Origin: Planctomycetota bacterium
GTDB taxonomy: Bacteria > Planctomycetota > UBA1135 > GCA-002686595
NCBI GenBank assembly: GCA_029259595.1
Contig: JAJDEW010000018.1
Coordinates: forward strand, 1 to 49,014
Direction of reading: 5' to 3'
DNA: 49,014 bases
Below are positions 18,901-25,846 of the stretch, piece by piece; the first letter of the stretch is position 1; each line of letters opens with the position of its first letter. The notes under the pieces were generated by a model. The model was given only the letters and a program-made list of their open reading frames with translations, had not been told where the DNA came from and ran no database searches. The position numbers and the translations under genes were made by a program.

Positions 18901-19196
18901 AGGTTGCCGAACGCATCGACGTCGTGCACGTCGACCAGACGTCCCCAGAAGAGCTCGGCGATGCGCAGACGAGACACCTCCCCACCGGAGTTCGGATCGA
19001 CGTAGTACATCGAACCGCCAGCACCCGGCTTGGACCGGAGCTCACCGACGGTGCCGCCCGACTGGCTTCCACCGCTCGAGGCCCCGGAGTTGCAACCGGA
19101 GAGCAAGCCGAGCACGCAGAGCGACGCGAGTGCGCCCGTGCGACCGAAGCGGGAACCGAGGCGACGGAGAGAGCGAGTGCGAAGGAAGGATGCCAT
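15981..19196 (-). CDS. giant Ig-like lipoprotein, paralogue C
   Basis: The product is 1,071 residues from the ATG at 19194-19196. The frame stays open for another 105 codons upstream, but that extension is Pro/Arg-rich with no signal sequence. Starting at 19196 gives a proper lipoprotein signal (basic N-terminus, hydrophobic core, LLSGC, Cys 35). Conserved blocks: FWGRLVDVHDVD, LVIRFDDMLDD, DPNHGGIRDGSFHSTRV, Big_5 domain (ITVRFTEPMDPASL, LAGVTDLAGNALAE), YNIDVEGLNWSPIG, EFRCYPSDSGVGLNAFD, GGLNTGG, and C-terminal RYVQLRMTF...ELSAFGLAWRD. It heads the lipoprotein series and is probably co-transcribed with the Gly-rich gene 39 bases downstream. Function is unknown. Confidence 0.78.
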   Translation of the reverse strand: MASFLRTRSLRRLGSRFGRTGALASLCVLGLLSGCNSGASSGGSQSGGTVGELRSKPGAGGSMYYVDPNSGGEVSRLRIAELFWGRLVDVHDVDAFGNLNAAPVFRDFVINENIQSDFSRYRLETNPITQRVRLVILRTLGAPNTGSGTFASLARQASSNLPPVTPKNDNGSSPEPFSFMARNAALVIRFDDMLDDSSAAALHLAQDVKVQTGYPPVLPFTSRLIFDPNHGGIRDGSFHSTRVIVDMTVSETETASMPVPVQVNSVGLPSSLTTSGQPNVSIRIPSTRNDAAGQFTILRGANGSPMATTSNGPVDFGLGTLPVVRALRAGNETDANNGFMLDLNQPEISGAWPLAVTSAITDTAGEAGFDFVVDMQFSTLCQTRPEVDDIVSVGSNFVTVTELGAPPDPVTGVVNDVRVRILSDLPLPIPNALIGSGLFLSTFDPLVTVPTGCWVTFTPQPGVFPAADVQPDVQITVRFTEPMDPASLQPFDTFQVIRADANTPEASLTPLDTVIGTIRSSSDLKDHTYTPTLPLRKQGASNPYHVRLTGGLAGVTDLAGNALAENLPRVDFSLDSTAAQQLTGGFALRFNEIAEFNVDEGDPPRTDLRGQLFYDLERGLVRPRPVTRTGVPADRGNPVPGLMVPFPPGVQTPLSPLGSKLQTLWRYADLGWLVNDETTYNIDVEGLNWSPIGGQIVADFYENFEIRLAHSNRLPDEYVDINLLPVYGQSGLRNSNEPYRLNILDDPLSPQVVVHNRALGYSVNPIDLFLSATGTPFMPFPLNRAGAAPVTYTWRDTSVLAKAAPNGTGIPMAIEARPPLNLYNADLVACNMGMGGPAPGCPGSIETAGNVSSYALPLLMEFRCYPSDSGVGLNAFDISLAINSSSIPNFRAFSTGGLNTGGQQIFKDPDLQEFPTGGFNPTSTPPGAPTARATDNSFYIGQLDSVVRISRIHTIWFNTLTTSGTTSFLTPVVEPAAQAQPLGTSIRFDFRGATGFTDTMSEDPFSAGLIDAYGELDSAVSVNFLNGVSSWANTPSAINGARYVQLRMTFFNNIATGLNAELSAFGLAWRD

Positions 19197-19850
19197 GGGA
19201 GCGGTCCTGGGACGTTTGTCGGGCAGGAGGGTCGGGGTCGTGCTGGCAGCAGGGGAGAGAATCGACGTCGCAGGTCCTGCGGGCAGGACGCAGCACGGGC
19301 CGAAGGCTCGAGGGCGCGCTTGCGACTTCGTGTCGAAGCGAGCGCCGGGAGTCAGGGGGGTGGGCAGGGTCGCCCCCGACCGAGCTCCGCCCGAGTCCCC
19401 GGAGGGACCGCCGGGGCGGAAACGTCGCGCAGGAGGCGTGGCTGGCGTGCGGGATTCTCTCATGGCCATGGTTTCAGGGTCAAGCGTCCCAGGACACGCG
19501 CCCGAGCCCACCGAAGTGGGGTTCGAACTCCCAGGCGTGGCGAGACGGGACCCGTCGAGGACTCTTCTCTACAAACGTCATGCCGTTCGACTACGAATCG
19601 AGTGCCGAGAAGCTCGAGCCCGAGTCTCGTCGGGAAAAGGCCGCCCAGCGCCCCCCATGCCACCTCACCCCCCGACCCCGCCCCACTCGAGTCTACCCCG
19701 CCCCCGGGAGCCCGGAATTCGGGCCCGCAGGACGTGCGCGGATACTCCCCCGGGAGCGGGCGAATGTGCGGATGCGCACAGGTCGCTTCCAGGCGCCGGA
19801 GGCGTCCCCAACGGGCTCGGATCGGGGCGCGAGCCGCCCCCCGAGGGGTC
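19197..19850. other. 654-bp gene-free interval between paralogue C and pyrB
   Basis: It holds the upstream region of paralogue C and the 3' flank of the pyrB-like gene. A weak 4-bp C/G hairpin with a 4-base loop lies at 19837-19848, right after the pyrB stop, without a U-run. No convincing promoter boxes, RNA gene or conserved small ORF was found. The open frame at 19197-19511 is an extension of paralogue C that I judge non-coding. Confidence 0.5.
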
Positions 19851-21182
19851 TCAGCGCGTGGCGGCCGAGTACCCCAGGGCCGTCGCCTGGGCCTCGTCGC
19901 GAAAGAAGATCAGGTGATCGGGGCGGATCTTGCGGGCCGTGGCGGAGTCCCGCGGGTGGAAGTGGCGGGTCGTCGAACACCCCACCAGCCCGATCGGAAT
20001 CTCCTGGGAGCAGTACCCGCAGGCGGCCCGCAAGGGAGCGCGCGAGGTCAGCTTGAAGGACAACCGCAGGTGGCGCTGCTCGGTGTGGCTGACGCAGGTC
20101 GAGTTCGGACAGGGATTCGAACCCGGCGGAACCGCGAAGCGGCGCGCGTCGCTGACGGGCGGCTCGGCGCTCAACTCGAGGCGACCCAGGAGATGCGCCA
20201 GGATCGTCATCCGGATCGGGACGCCGCGGGCGGCCTGCTTGAAGTAGATGCTGCGGGGGTCATCGTCGAGATCGGCACTGATCTCGTCGCGCCGCGGGAG
20301 CGGATGCATCAGGACGGCCTCACGCAACGGCCCGACCGCCATCTCGTTGGCACCCAGCTGCATGTAGCGACCTTCCTCTTCCCCCTCGACCCGGTAGCGC
20401 TCGGTCTGCGGCCGCGTCATGTAGACGGCGTCGACCCGGTCGACCCGAAAGCCGCGCGAATCCGTGAAGAGCGACAGCTGGTGGGGCTTGTTCGGCGTCA
20501 TGTAGACGGCGTCACTCTCCTGCGCGATGTCGCCCAGCTCGGAGGCATCCGCACGCACCGGCTCGGCCCCGTATTCCTCGCGCAGGCGCCTCAGGACGTA
20601 CTCCGGTAGCTCGAAGCCACGGTGCGGCACACAGACGATGTTGGCGCCGAAGCGTGCCAAGGCGTAGATGAACGAGTGAATCGTGCGGCTGTACAAGAGG
20701 TCGCCCGCCAGCACCACGTCCAAGCCTTCGATGCGGCCCCGTTCGATCCACAGGGAGTAGAGGTCGCAGAGCGTCTGAGTCGGGTGCTCGTGGCTGCCAT
20801 CGCCGGCGTTCACGACCGGAACCAAGGAGTACTCGGCGGCCAGGCGCGCGGCGCCCTCGGAAGGATGACGCAGGACGATCAGATCGGCGTAGGCGCCGCT
20901 CACGACGCGCACCGTGTCCGCGAGCGACTCGCCCTTGGCCGCGCTCGAGCTCTTCATCTCGGCCGCGGTGAGAACGCCTCCACCGAGCCTTTGCATGGCG
21001 GACTCGAAGGACAGCCGGGTCCGCGTCGACGGTTCGAAGAACAGGCTGGCGGAAATCTGCCCGCGGCAGAGCTCCGACCAGGAGCGCAGGTCCTCGCCGA
21101 ACCGCTTGGCGTGCTGGAAAAGCTCTCGAATCTCACCCAGGGACAGGTCGTCGATCGAGACGAGATGGCGGATTCGCGTCAT
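19851..21182 (-). CDS. pyrB: aspartate carbamoyltransferase catalytic chain fused to a PyrI-type zinc domain and a third C-terminal module
   Basis: A cytosolic enzyme condensing carbamoyl phosphate with aspartate in pyrimidine synthesis; 443 residues against ~305 for PyrB. Residues 1-340 carry the ATCase motifs: FEPSTRTRLSFE (49-60), the mobile-loop Lys 83, HPTQ (133-136), DLLYSRTIHS (161-170) and HPLPR (293-297). Residues 358-391 hold four Cys in the spacing C-x4-C-x24-C-x2-C, with CPNSTCVSH and CGYC; this matches the zinc domain of the regulatory chain PyrI (CPNSxC...CxYC). The PyrI nucleotide-binding domain is missing. Residues ~399-443 resemble the Ada-type metal-binding fold (FHPRDSATARKI, LIFF, EA, GY) with its Cys ligands replaced. 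The start is supported by GGGGA upstream. Carbamoyltransferase identity is firm; the C-terminal assignments rest on motif recognition. Confidence 0.9.
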   Translation of the reverse strand: MTRIRHLVSIDDLSLGEIRELFQHAKRFGEDLRSWSELCRGQISASLFFEPSTRTRLSFESAMQRLGGGVLTAAEMKSSSAAKGESLADTVRVVSGAYADLIVLRHPSEGAARLAAEYSLVPVVNAGDGSHEHPTQTLCDLYSLWIERGRIEGLDVVLAGDLLYSRTIHSFIYALARFGANIVCVPHRGFELPEYVLRRLREEYGAEPVRADASELGDIAQESDAVYMTPNKPHQLSLFTDSRGFRVDRVDAVYMTRPQTERYRVEGEEEGRYMQLGANEMAVGPLREAVLMHPLPRRDEISADLDDDPRSIYFKQAARGVPIRMTILAHLLGRLELSAEPPVSDARRFAVPPGSNPCPNSTCVSHTEQRHLRLSFKLTSRAPLRAACGYCSQEIPIGLVGCSTTRHFHPRDSATARKIRPDHLIFFRDEAQATALGYSAATR

Positions 21183-21236
21183 GCGGTCCCCGTCGCCGGC
21201 CGTTTCGCTCGGCGAGCGGATTGGGACGACGGTACG

Positions 21237-22340
21237 TCAGAGTCGGCCGTCGAGCAACGCGTGCCCGAGCTTTGCATGCAGATCCCGCGCGGCCTGCACC
21301 CCGCGCGCAACCGCCAGCTCTCCGAGGCCCGCGCGGATCCCGTCCTCGAACGGCACCGCGGACCCCGCCTCCCAGGGCTCGACGGGTAGGTCGAAGAAGC
21401 GCCGCACGCTCGCCGCGACGCTTGCCCGGGCTCCCTCCGGATCGCGCAGGACGGACAGCGCCGGGGTGCCGTCGCACGCCCCGTCCGCCTCGCCCTCGTC
21501 CGCCTTGGACAGGAGCACGAGCGAGTTCGATCCGGCCGCGGCCGCGTCCCCGGCCCTGGGCCTGGGCCCCTGCGCCGGCACCAACCACAGCACGAGATCG
21601 GCCGCAGCCCGGAGACTGCGCCCCAGCTCCTGGCCGGCTCGTTCGGGCAGGTTCTGGTCGCCCGGGAGCGTGCGTTCGCCTGCGGTATCGATCAGCTCGA
21701 CCGCATAGGCCCCGAGCAAGACACGCTCGTGGACCGCGTCGCGGGTCGTGCCCTCCTCCGCACTCACGACCACGCGCTCCGTTCCGACCAGCGCGTTGAA
21801 CAGCGTGGACTTGCCGGCGTTGACCGGTCCCGCCAGGACGACGCGCGGGGGCTCGAGCAGGAAGCGCGCGACCCGCCCCCGCTCGAGAAGCTGCGCCAGC
21901 TCGGCGTCGAACGATGCCGCGGCCGGATCGAGCCGACTCCAGCCGCGACGCAGGGCGCCTTCGGCCTGATCGAGCAGCATCCGAGCCGCAGCTTCGGAAG
22001 GGGCCGTCGGCAAGAGCCGCCGTGCGCGCTCTTCGACGTTCGCGGACGCCACGGCCGCCTGGCTCGGCTCCGGCACGAGCGCGTCCGTGACCCGATCCAC
22101 GACGAGGGGGTTCGCGTGCAGGTGCAGCTCGAAGGCGTCGCTCGCCCGACGCAGCACGAGCGCCTGGTCCAGGAGTTCGCCCTGCGCGTCGCGCAGGTGC
22201 ATGAGCGCGAACGTGCCCGCAGCGGGCAGACGCTCCGCGGCCAGACGGCCCAAGCGCTCGGCAGCCTGTGCCCCGCGTACCTCGAGCACGCTGATCCCCC
22301 CACGTCCGGAGGCGGTGAGCGTGCGCACCGAGACGCTCAC
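21237..22340 (-). CDS. MnmE/TrmE-like GTPase lacking the C-terminal cysteine motif
   Basis: The product is 367 residues against ~450 for MnmE, the GTPase that with MnmG modifies the wobble uridine of tRNAs. An N-terminal TrmE-like section has GRGGISVLEVRG (12-23). A helical part follows, with an inserted G domain: P-loop GPVNAGKST (171-179), GTTRD (197-201), DTAGE (218-222), SKAD (278-281). The protein ends in ALLDGRL without the C-(I/L)-G-K tail carrying the catalytic Cys. It therefore may not do the full MnmE reaction. The start overlaps the coaX stop (ATGA, 22337-22340), so the genes are coupled. It could be a degenerate MnmE or a relative with another role. Confidence 0.8.
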   Translation of the reverse strand: MSVSVRTLTASGRGGISVLEVRGAQAAERLGRLAAERLPAAGTFALMHLRDAQGELLDQALVLRRASDAFELHLHANPLVVDRVTDALVPEPSQAAVASANVEERARRLLPTAPSEAAARMLLDQAEGALRRGWSRLDPAAASFDAELAQLLERGRVARFLLEPPRVVLAGPVNAGKSTLFNALVGTERVVVSAEEGTTRDAVHERVLLGAYAVELIDTAGERTLPGDQNLPERAGQELGRSLRAAADLVLWLVPAQGPRPRAGDAAAAGSNSLVLLSKADEGEADGACDGTPALSVLRDPEGARASVAASVRRFFDLPVEPWEAGSAVPFEDGIRAGLGELAVARGVQAARDLHAKLGHALLDGRL

Positions 22341-23119
22341 GTCGAGCGCGCTCCGGCGGCGAGCAGGCCCCGGTGGACGAGGTCCTCGACCGGGACGAGC
22401 CGTCGGGGAGAGAGCCGGGGCTCGCCCCGCAGGAGGTAGTCGCGCGCCCCCCCCGTGATCACGATCGGGGCCGGTCCCAGGTCGGCCTCGCGGGCGATCG
22501 CTTCGCAGAGCTCGCGCACGGCCCCCCGAAAGCCGACGCCGATCCCGCCGAGAATGGCCTCTTCCGTGTCCCGTCCCAGGGCCGCGACATCGGGGCGGGG
22601 TGCGACGAGCGGCAGCCGCGCGGCGCCCTCGGCCAGAGCGCGGGCCCAGAGGGCCGGCCCGGGCGCGATCGAGCCCCCCAGGAAGCTTCCGACGTGCGGT
22701 CCGTCCTTGCCCTGGAACAAGACCGCGTCGACCGTGACGGCGGTGCCGGCATCGACGACGATCGCCGCCTCCCCCACGACATCGAGGGCACCGCGCGCGG
22801 CAAAGAGCCGATCGCGGCCGACCCGATCCGGGACGCGACAGAGGATCTCGAGCCCGTGGTCGGGCGTCTGCGGCGGGATGGTGGAGGCTTCCCGCAAGAC
22901 GTTCATGAGCTCGTCCTCGAGCTCATGACCCGCCACGCTCGAGAGGATCGTGCGGTCCACGGGAGCGACCGAACGCAGCCAGCCGGCAATGCGCTCGGGC
23001 AGGCGCTGTGCACCTTCGAAATCGGCGCGCGCGGAGCAGTTCCAGTCGATCGAATTCGCCTGCCAGACCCGGAGCTTGCAGCGCGAGTTTCCGAGATCGA
23101 GGGTGAGAAGACCCGACAT
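22337..23119 (-). CDS. coaX: type III pantothenate kinase
   Basis: Phosphorylates pantothenate, the first step of CoA synthesis; an ASKHA-fold, typically monovalent-cation-dependent enzyme of the cytosol. About 260 residues, typical for CoaX. Motifs: LDLGNSRCKL at the N-terminus (phosphate 1, D-x-G-N-S/T-x-x-K), PDRVGRDRL (PxxVGxDR), VVDAGTAVTVDAV (phosphate 2), and GSIAPGP. I use the internal ATG (23117-23119); an in-frame GTG four codons upstream is possible, and neither has a clear Shine-Dalgarno. It overlaps the MnmE-like gene by four bases and lies 30 bases downstream of the GspC-like gene. No coaA-type kinase is seen. Confidence 0.92.
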   Translation of the reverse strand: MSGLLTLDLGNSRCKLRVWQANSIDWNCSARADFEGAQRLPERIAGWLRSVAPVDRTILSSVAGHELEDELMNVLREASTIPPQTPDHGLEILCRVPDRVGRDRLFAARGALDVVGEAAIVVDAGTAVTVDAVLFQGKDGPHVGSFLGGSIAPGPALWARALAEGAARLPLVAPRPDVAALGRDTEEAILGGIGVGFRGAVRELCEAIAREADLGPAPIVITGGARDYLLRGEPRLSPRRLVPVEDLVHRGLLAAGARST

Positions 23120-23149
23120 GGCGGATGGCACGGCCGGCGAACCGGGCGC

Positions 23150-24175
23150 CTATTGCTGGGGCGAGTGAAAGGTGCGCGTGTACTCGCGACCGTAGCGCTC
23201 GATCAGGACGAGCCAGTCGTTGGTCGTGGCCGCTTCCTTTTTGACGTAGGCGATGGCCCCGTTCAGGCTCGTGACCTTGTACCCGTTGATGGCCTTGACG
23301 ACCTCCCCCGGCAGCAATCCGTGGGTCTCCGGCAGCGAGCCGGGCGCGACGTGGGTCACGCGCAGGCCGGTGACCTGGCCCGTGTTCGGATCCCGGTGGC
23401 GTTCCCAGCGCAGGTCGCGGGACAGGATGCTCGTGTAGTCCTGCTCGATCTGGGCGATGGTCTCGGTCCCGATCAAGAACTCCTCGCGTCGGATCCGCTG
23501 GGTGACCTTCGGGTTGAAGGACCGCGAGCCGTTGGGGGAAGCCTCTCGAATCACGCTGGTGCGCACCGGCTGGATGGCACCGTCGGGGCCGGCCTTGACG
23601 ATGATGCCGTTCACCGAAGCGTAGCGCTCGGGTTCGACCAGCTCGCGCTCGCGCGGTTCCTCGGCCTCGAAGCGGAACCAGACCGCCCCGACCTCGATCG
23701 CATCCACGACGATCATCTCGTAGGGCGCGGCGAGGGCTTCACCGACGTGCAAGGTCCGGTCCTCGGAGCTGCGCTTGTCCTTGAGCTTCGGGTCGATGAA
23801 CTCGACGAAGGCCATGCTCCCCGCCTGGTCATCCGTATCGACCTGGACGAGCAGGACGTTGAGCAGCTCGGCCACGGGCTTGAGCTTCGGCTTGGGCTTG
23901 ACCTCGTTGGTCGGCTGAGGCTTGGGCTTGGGCGGTGCCTTGCCGGTCCAGTTGAGCTTGTGGAAGGTCCGCTCGATCTCGCTGTACTTGACCAGCTCGT
24001 CGCGGGGCGGAGGCGGAACCTCGACCGAGCCGAGGACCTCGACCTGCTCCTTGGTCGACACCCCCTCTTGGAGGTCAGGCTGGTTCTTGATGAACTCGTA
24101 GACGAAGAACGAGAGGTAGCCCGTCAACCCGAAGGAGCCGAGCCAGATCAACGATTTGGTGCGCGTGACGTTCAT
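23150..24175 (-). CDS. GspC-like inner-membrane protein with C-terminal PDZ domain
   Basis: The product is 341 residues: a short cytoplasmic start, one transmembrane helix (about 9-27), a Pro/Lys-rich linker (PPKPKPQP, ~80-105), a beta-rich domain (~105-215), and a C-terminal PDZ domain (~250-335: LRVTHVAPGSLPETHGLLPGE, INGYKVTSLNGAI). This order is that of GspC, the type II secretion protein linking inner membrane and secretin; PilP of type IV pili has a related homology domain but no PDZ. With pilT upstream and the pil genes 7 kb away, it may contact the PilQ secretin. The PDZ sequence lacks protease motifs, so it is not a DegP or RseP. The specific partner is inferred. Confidence 0.75.
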   Translation of the reverse strand: MNVTRTKSLIWLGSFGLTGYLSFFVYEFIKNQPDLQEGVSTKEQVEVLGSVEVPPPPRDELVKYSEIERTFHKLNWTGKAPPKPKPQPTNEVKPKPKLKPVAELLNVLLVQVDTDDQAGSMAFVEFIDPKLKDKRSSEDRTLHVGEALAAPYEMIVVDAIEVGAVWFRFEAEEPRERELVEPERYASVNGIIVKAGPDGAIQPVRTSVIREASPNGSRSFNPKVTQRIRREEFLIGTETIAQIEQDYTSILSRDLRWERHRDPNTGQVTGLRVTHVAPGSLPETHGLLPGEVVKAINGYKVTSLNGAIAYVKKEAATTNDWLVLIERYGREYTRTFHSPQQ

Positions 24176-24285
24176 GGGAGGCGGATCTCCATGCTACCTC
24201 TTGGGCACCTTCCGGAGGAAGGACCACGGCGATCCCGGAGATTCCGAACGGGGATGCCCGGCGCTGCGACGCCCCTCCCCGAGCG

Positions 24286-25758
24286 TTATTCCCCGCCTTT
24301 GGCGAGACGAAGACGTCCGCTCTGCGCGGGGGCCGTCGAACGGGAGCCTTTGCTGTAGCCGCGCAGGGCGAGCAGGAGCTCCTCGGGCCGGTCGCTCGAG
24401 GCCAGGGCCACGTCGAGCTCGACGAGGTCCTTTTGTACGAGATTGCGCAGCGCGTGGTTGAAGGACACGAGGCCCTCCTCGGCGCCGGACTCGATGATCC
24501 GGGAGAGCTCGGTCACACGGCCCTCGTACAGGAGGTCGCGGACCCGGGGCGTCGAGAGCAGGAGCTCGACCGCCGGCACCATGCCCTTGCCCGACTTGCG
24601 CGGCAAGAGCCGCAGGGACATGACCGCGGCGAGGTTCTCGGCCAGGCGTTGGCGGATCTGCTGGTGCCGTTCGGCCCGGTAGAAAGACAGGACCCGGTCG
24701 ACGGTCTGGGGCGCGTTCACCGTGTGGAGCGTGCTCATCACGAGATGGCCCGTTTCCGTCGCATCGAGCCCGGAATTGACCGTCTCGGAATCCCGCATCT
24801 CGCCGATCAGGAGCACGTCCGGGCTCTGGCGCAGCGCGTGCCGCAGTCCCTGACTGAAGTCCTCGCAGTCGGTGCCGATCTCGCGTTGGCTGATCACGCA
24901 ACGATCCTCGGTGAAGAGCATCTCCACCGGATCCTCGAGCGTGATGATGTGACGCTCGGCGTGCGTGTTCATGTACTGGATCATCGCCGACAACGCGGTC
25001 GACTTGCCCGAGCCGGCGATCCCGGTCACGAGCACGAGTCCACGCTTGCGCAGCGAAAGGCGCTCGAGCTGCAAGGTCGGCAGATTCAAGCTCGTGAGCA
25101 TCGGCGGGTTCGAACTGACACGCCGGAGGACGAGGGCCGGCTCACCGAGCTGCTTGTAGGCATTCAGGCGGAAGCGACCGAGTCCATCGAGGTGCAACGC
25201 CGCGTCGACGGACCCGTGTTCCCGCCAGAGGTCGAGCTTGCCGGGCCCCATGACGCCGTCGAGGATCTCGAGCATCGCACCGGGCGCGGGAACCTTGCCG
25301 GGAAGGAAGTGGATCCGCCCGTCGATCCGACAGGACGGCTTGCCTCCCGCACGCAGGATGAGGTCACTCGCGTCGAGCCGGACCATCTCCGCGAGCCAAG
25401 CCTCGAGCTTGTGTCGCGGCGAAATCGAGCTGGCTGCGCCGGATCGACTGCCCGAACTCGCGACGTTCTTCTCGGCGACCTTCGCCAAGAACTCCGGACC
25501 CGCCTTGGCATCGAGATCGCGGACCGGGTTCTTGCCGTCGAGACTGAAGTCGGGCTCGCCCTCGCCTTGCGTCCCGGAGGCCGGATTCCCCATCTCGCTG
25601 GCATGCGCTCGAATCTGGGCACCCACCTCGCTCGCTGGAATCTCGACATCCAGAGGATGAATTCCGGGGGACGCCTTTGGTTGCGCCTGGGATTCCGGCT
25701 CCGCAGGGGTCCGCTTCGGGGCCGGATAGGGATCCTGATGGGGGTATTGGTCCTGCAC
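24286..25758 (-). CDS. pilT: PilT/PilU-type retraction ATPase with long N-terminal extension
   Basis: A cytoplasmic hexameric ATPase powering pilus retraction. 490 residues; PilT is usually 345-370. Residues ~115-490 are the PilT core: Walker A GIAGSGKST (246-254), Asp box TLEDPVE (273-279), Walker B DVLLIGEMRD (314-323), His box HLVMSTLHTVNA (338-349). The first ~110 residues are Pro/Gln/Ser-rich and probably disordered. No zinc Cys tetrad of PilB/GspE is seen, which favours PilT over the extension ATPase. It lies upstream of the GspC-like gene on the same strand, away from pilMNOQ. Whether it is PilT or PilU cannot be decided here. Confidence 0.9.
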   Translation of the reverse strand: MQDQYPHQDPYPAPKRTPAEPESQAQPKASPGIHPLDVEIPASEVGAQIRAHASEMGNPASGTQGEGEPDFSLDGKNPVRDLDAKAGPEFLAKVAEKNVASSGSRSGAASSISPRHKLEAWLAEMVRLDASDLILRAGGKPSCRIDGRIHFLPGKVPAPGAMLEILDGVMGPGKLDLWREHGSVDAALHLDGLGRFRLNAYKQLGEPALVLRRVSSNPPMLTSLNLPTLQLERLSLRKRGLVLVTGIAGSGKSTALSAMIQYMNTHAERHIITLEDPVEMLFTEDRCVISQREIGTDCEDFSQGLRHALRQSPDVLLIGEMRDSETVNSGLDATETGHLVMSTLHTVNAPQTVDRVLSFYRAERHQQIRQRLAENLAAVMSLRLLPRKSGKGMVPAVELLLSTPRVRDLLYEGRVTELSRIIESGAEEGLVSFNHALRNLVQKDLVELDVALASSDRPEELLLALRGYSKGSRSTAPAQSGRLRLAKGGE

Positions 25759-25846
25759 GGAGCATTCCTCGAGCTCGTTCGGGAGCCCGAATCGCGGCTC
25801 TCCGTACCTGCCATCGGAGCCCGGCGCCCCTGAGCTTGAGTCCGCC

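Noticed and set aside
19197..19511. 105-codon in-frame extension of paralogue C
   Set aside because: It would bury the signal peptide and lipobox deep inside the protein. It is Pro/Arg/Gly-rich and absent from the paralogues.
19519..19545. tRNA T-arm-like sequence (GGTTCGAAC with a short stem)
   Set aside because: No matching acceptor 5' strand, D-arm or anticodon arm could be placed upstream on either strand, so it is not a tRNA; a remnant cannot be excluded.
15429..20609. A 1,726-codon open frame on the plus strand
   Set aside because: It lies antisense to three well-supported genes (Gly-rich lipoprotein, paralogue C, pyrB). Its composition is that of a GC-rich codon-position shadow, and it matches no family.
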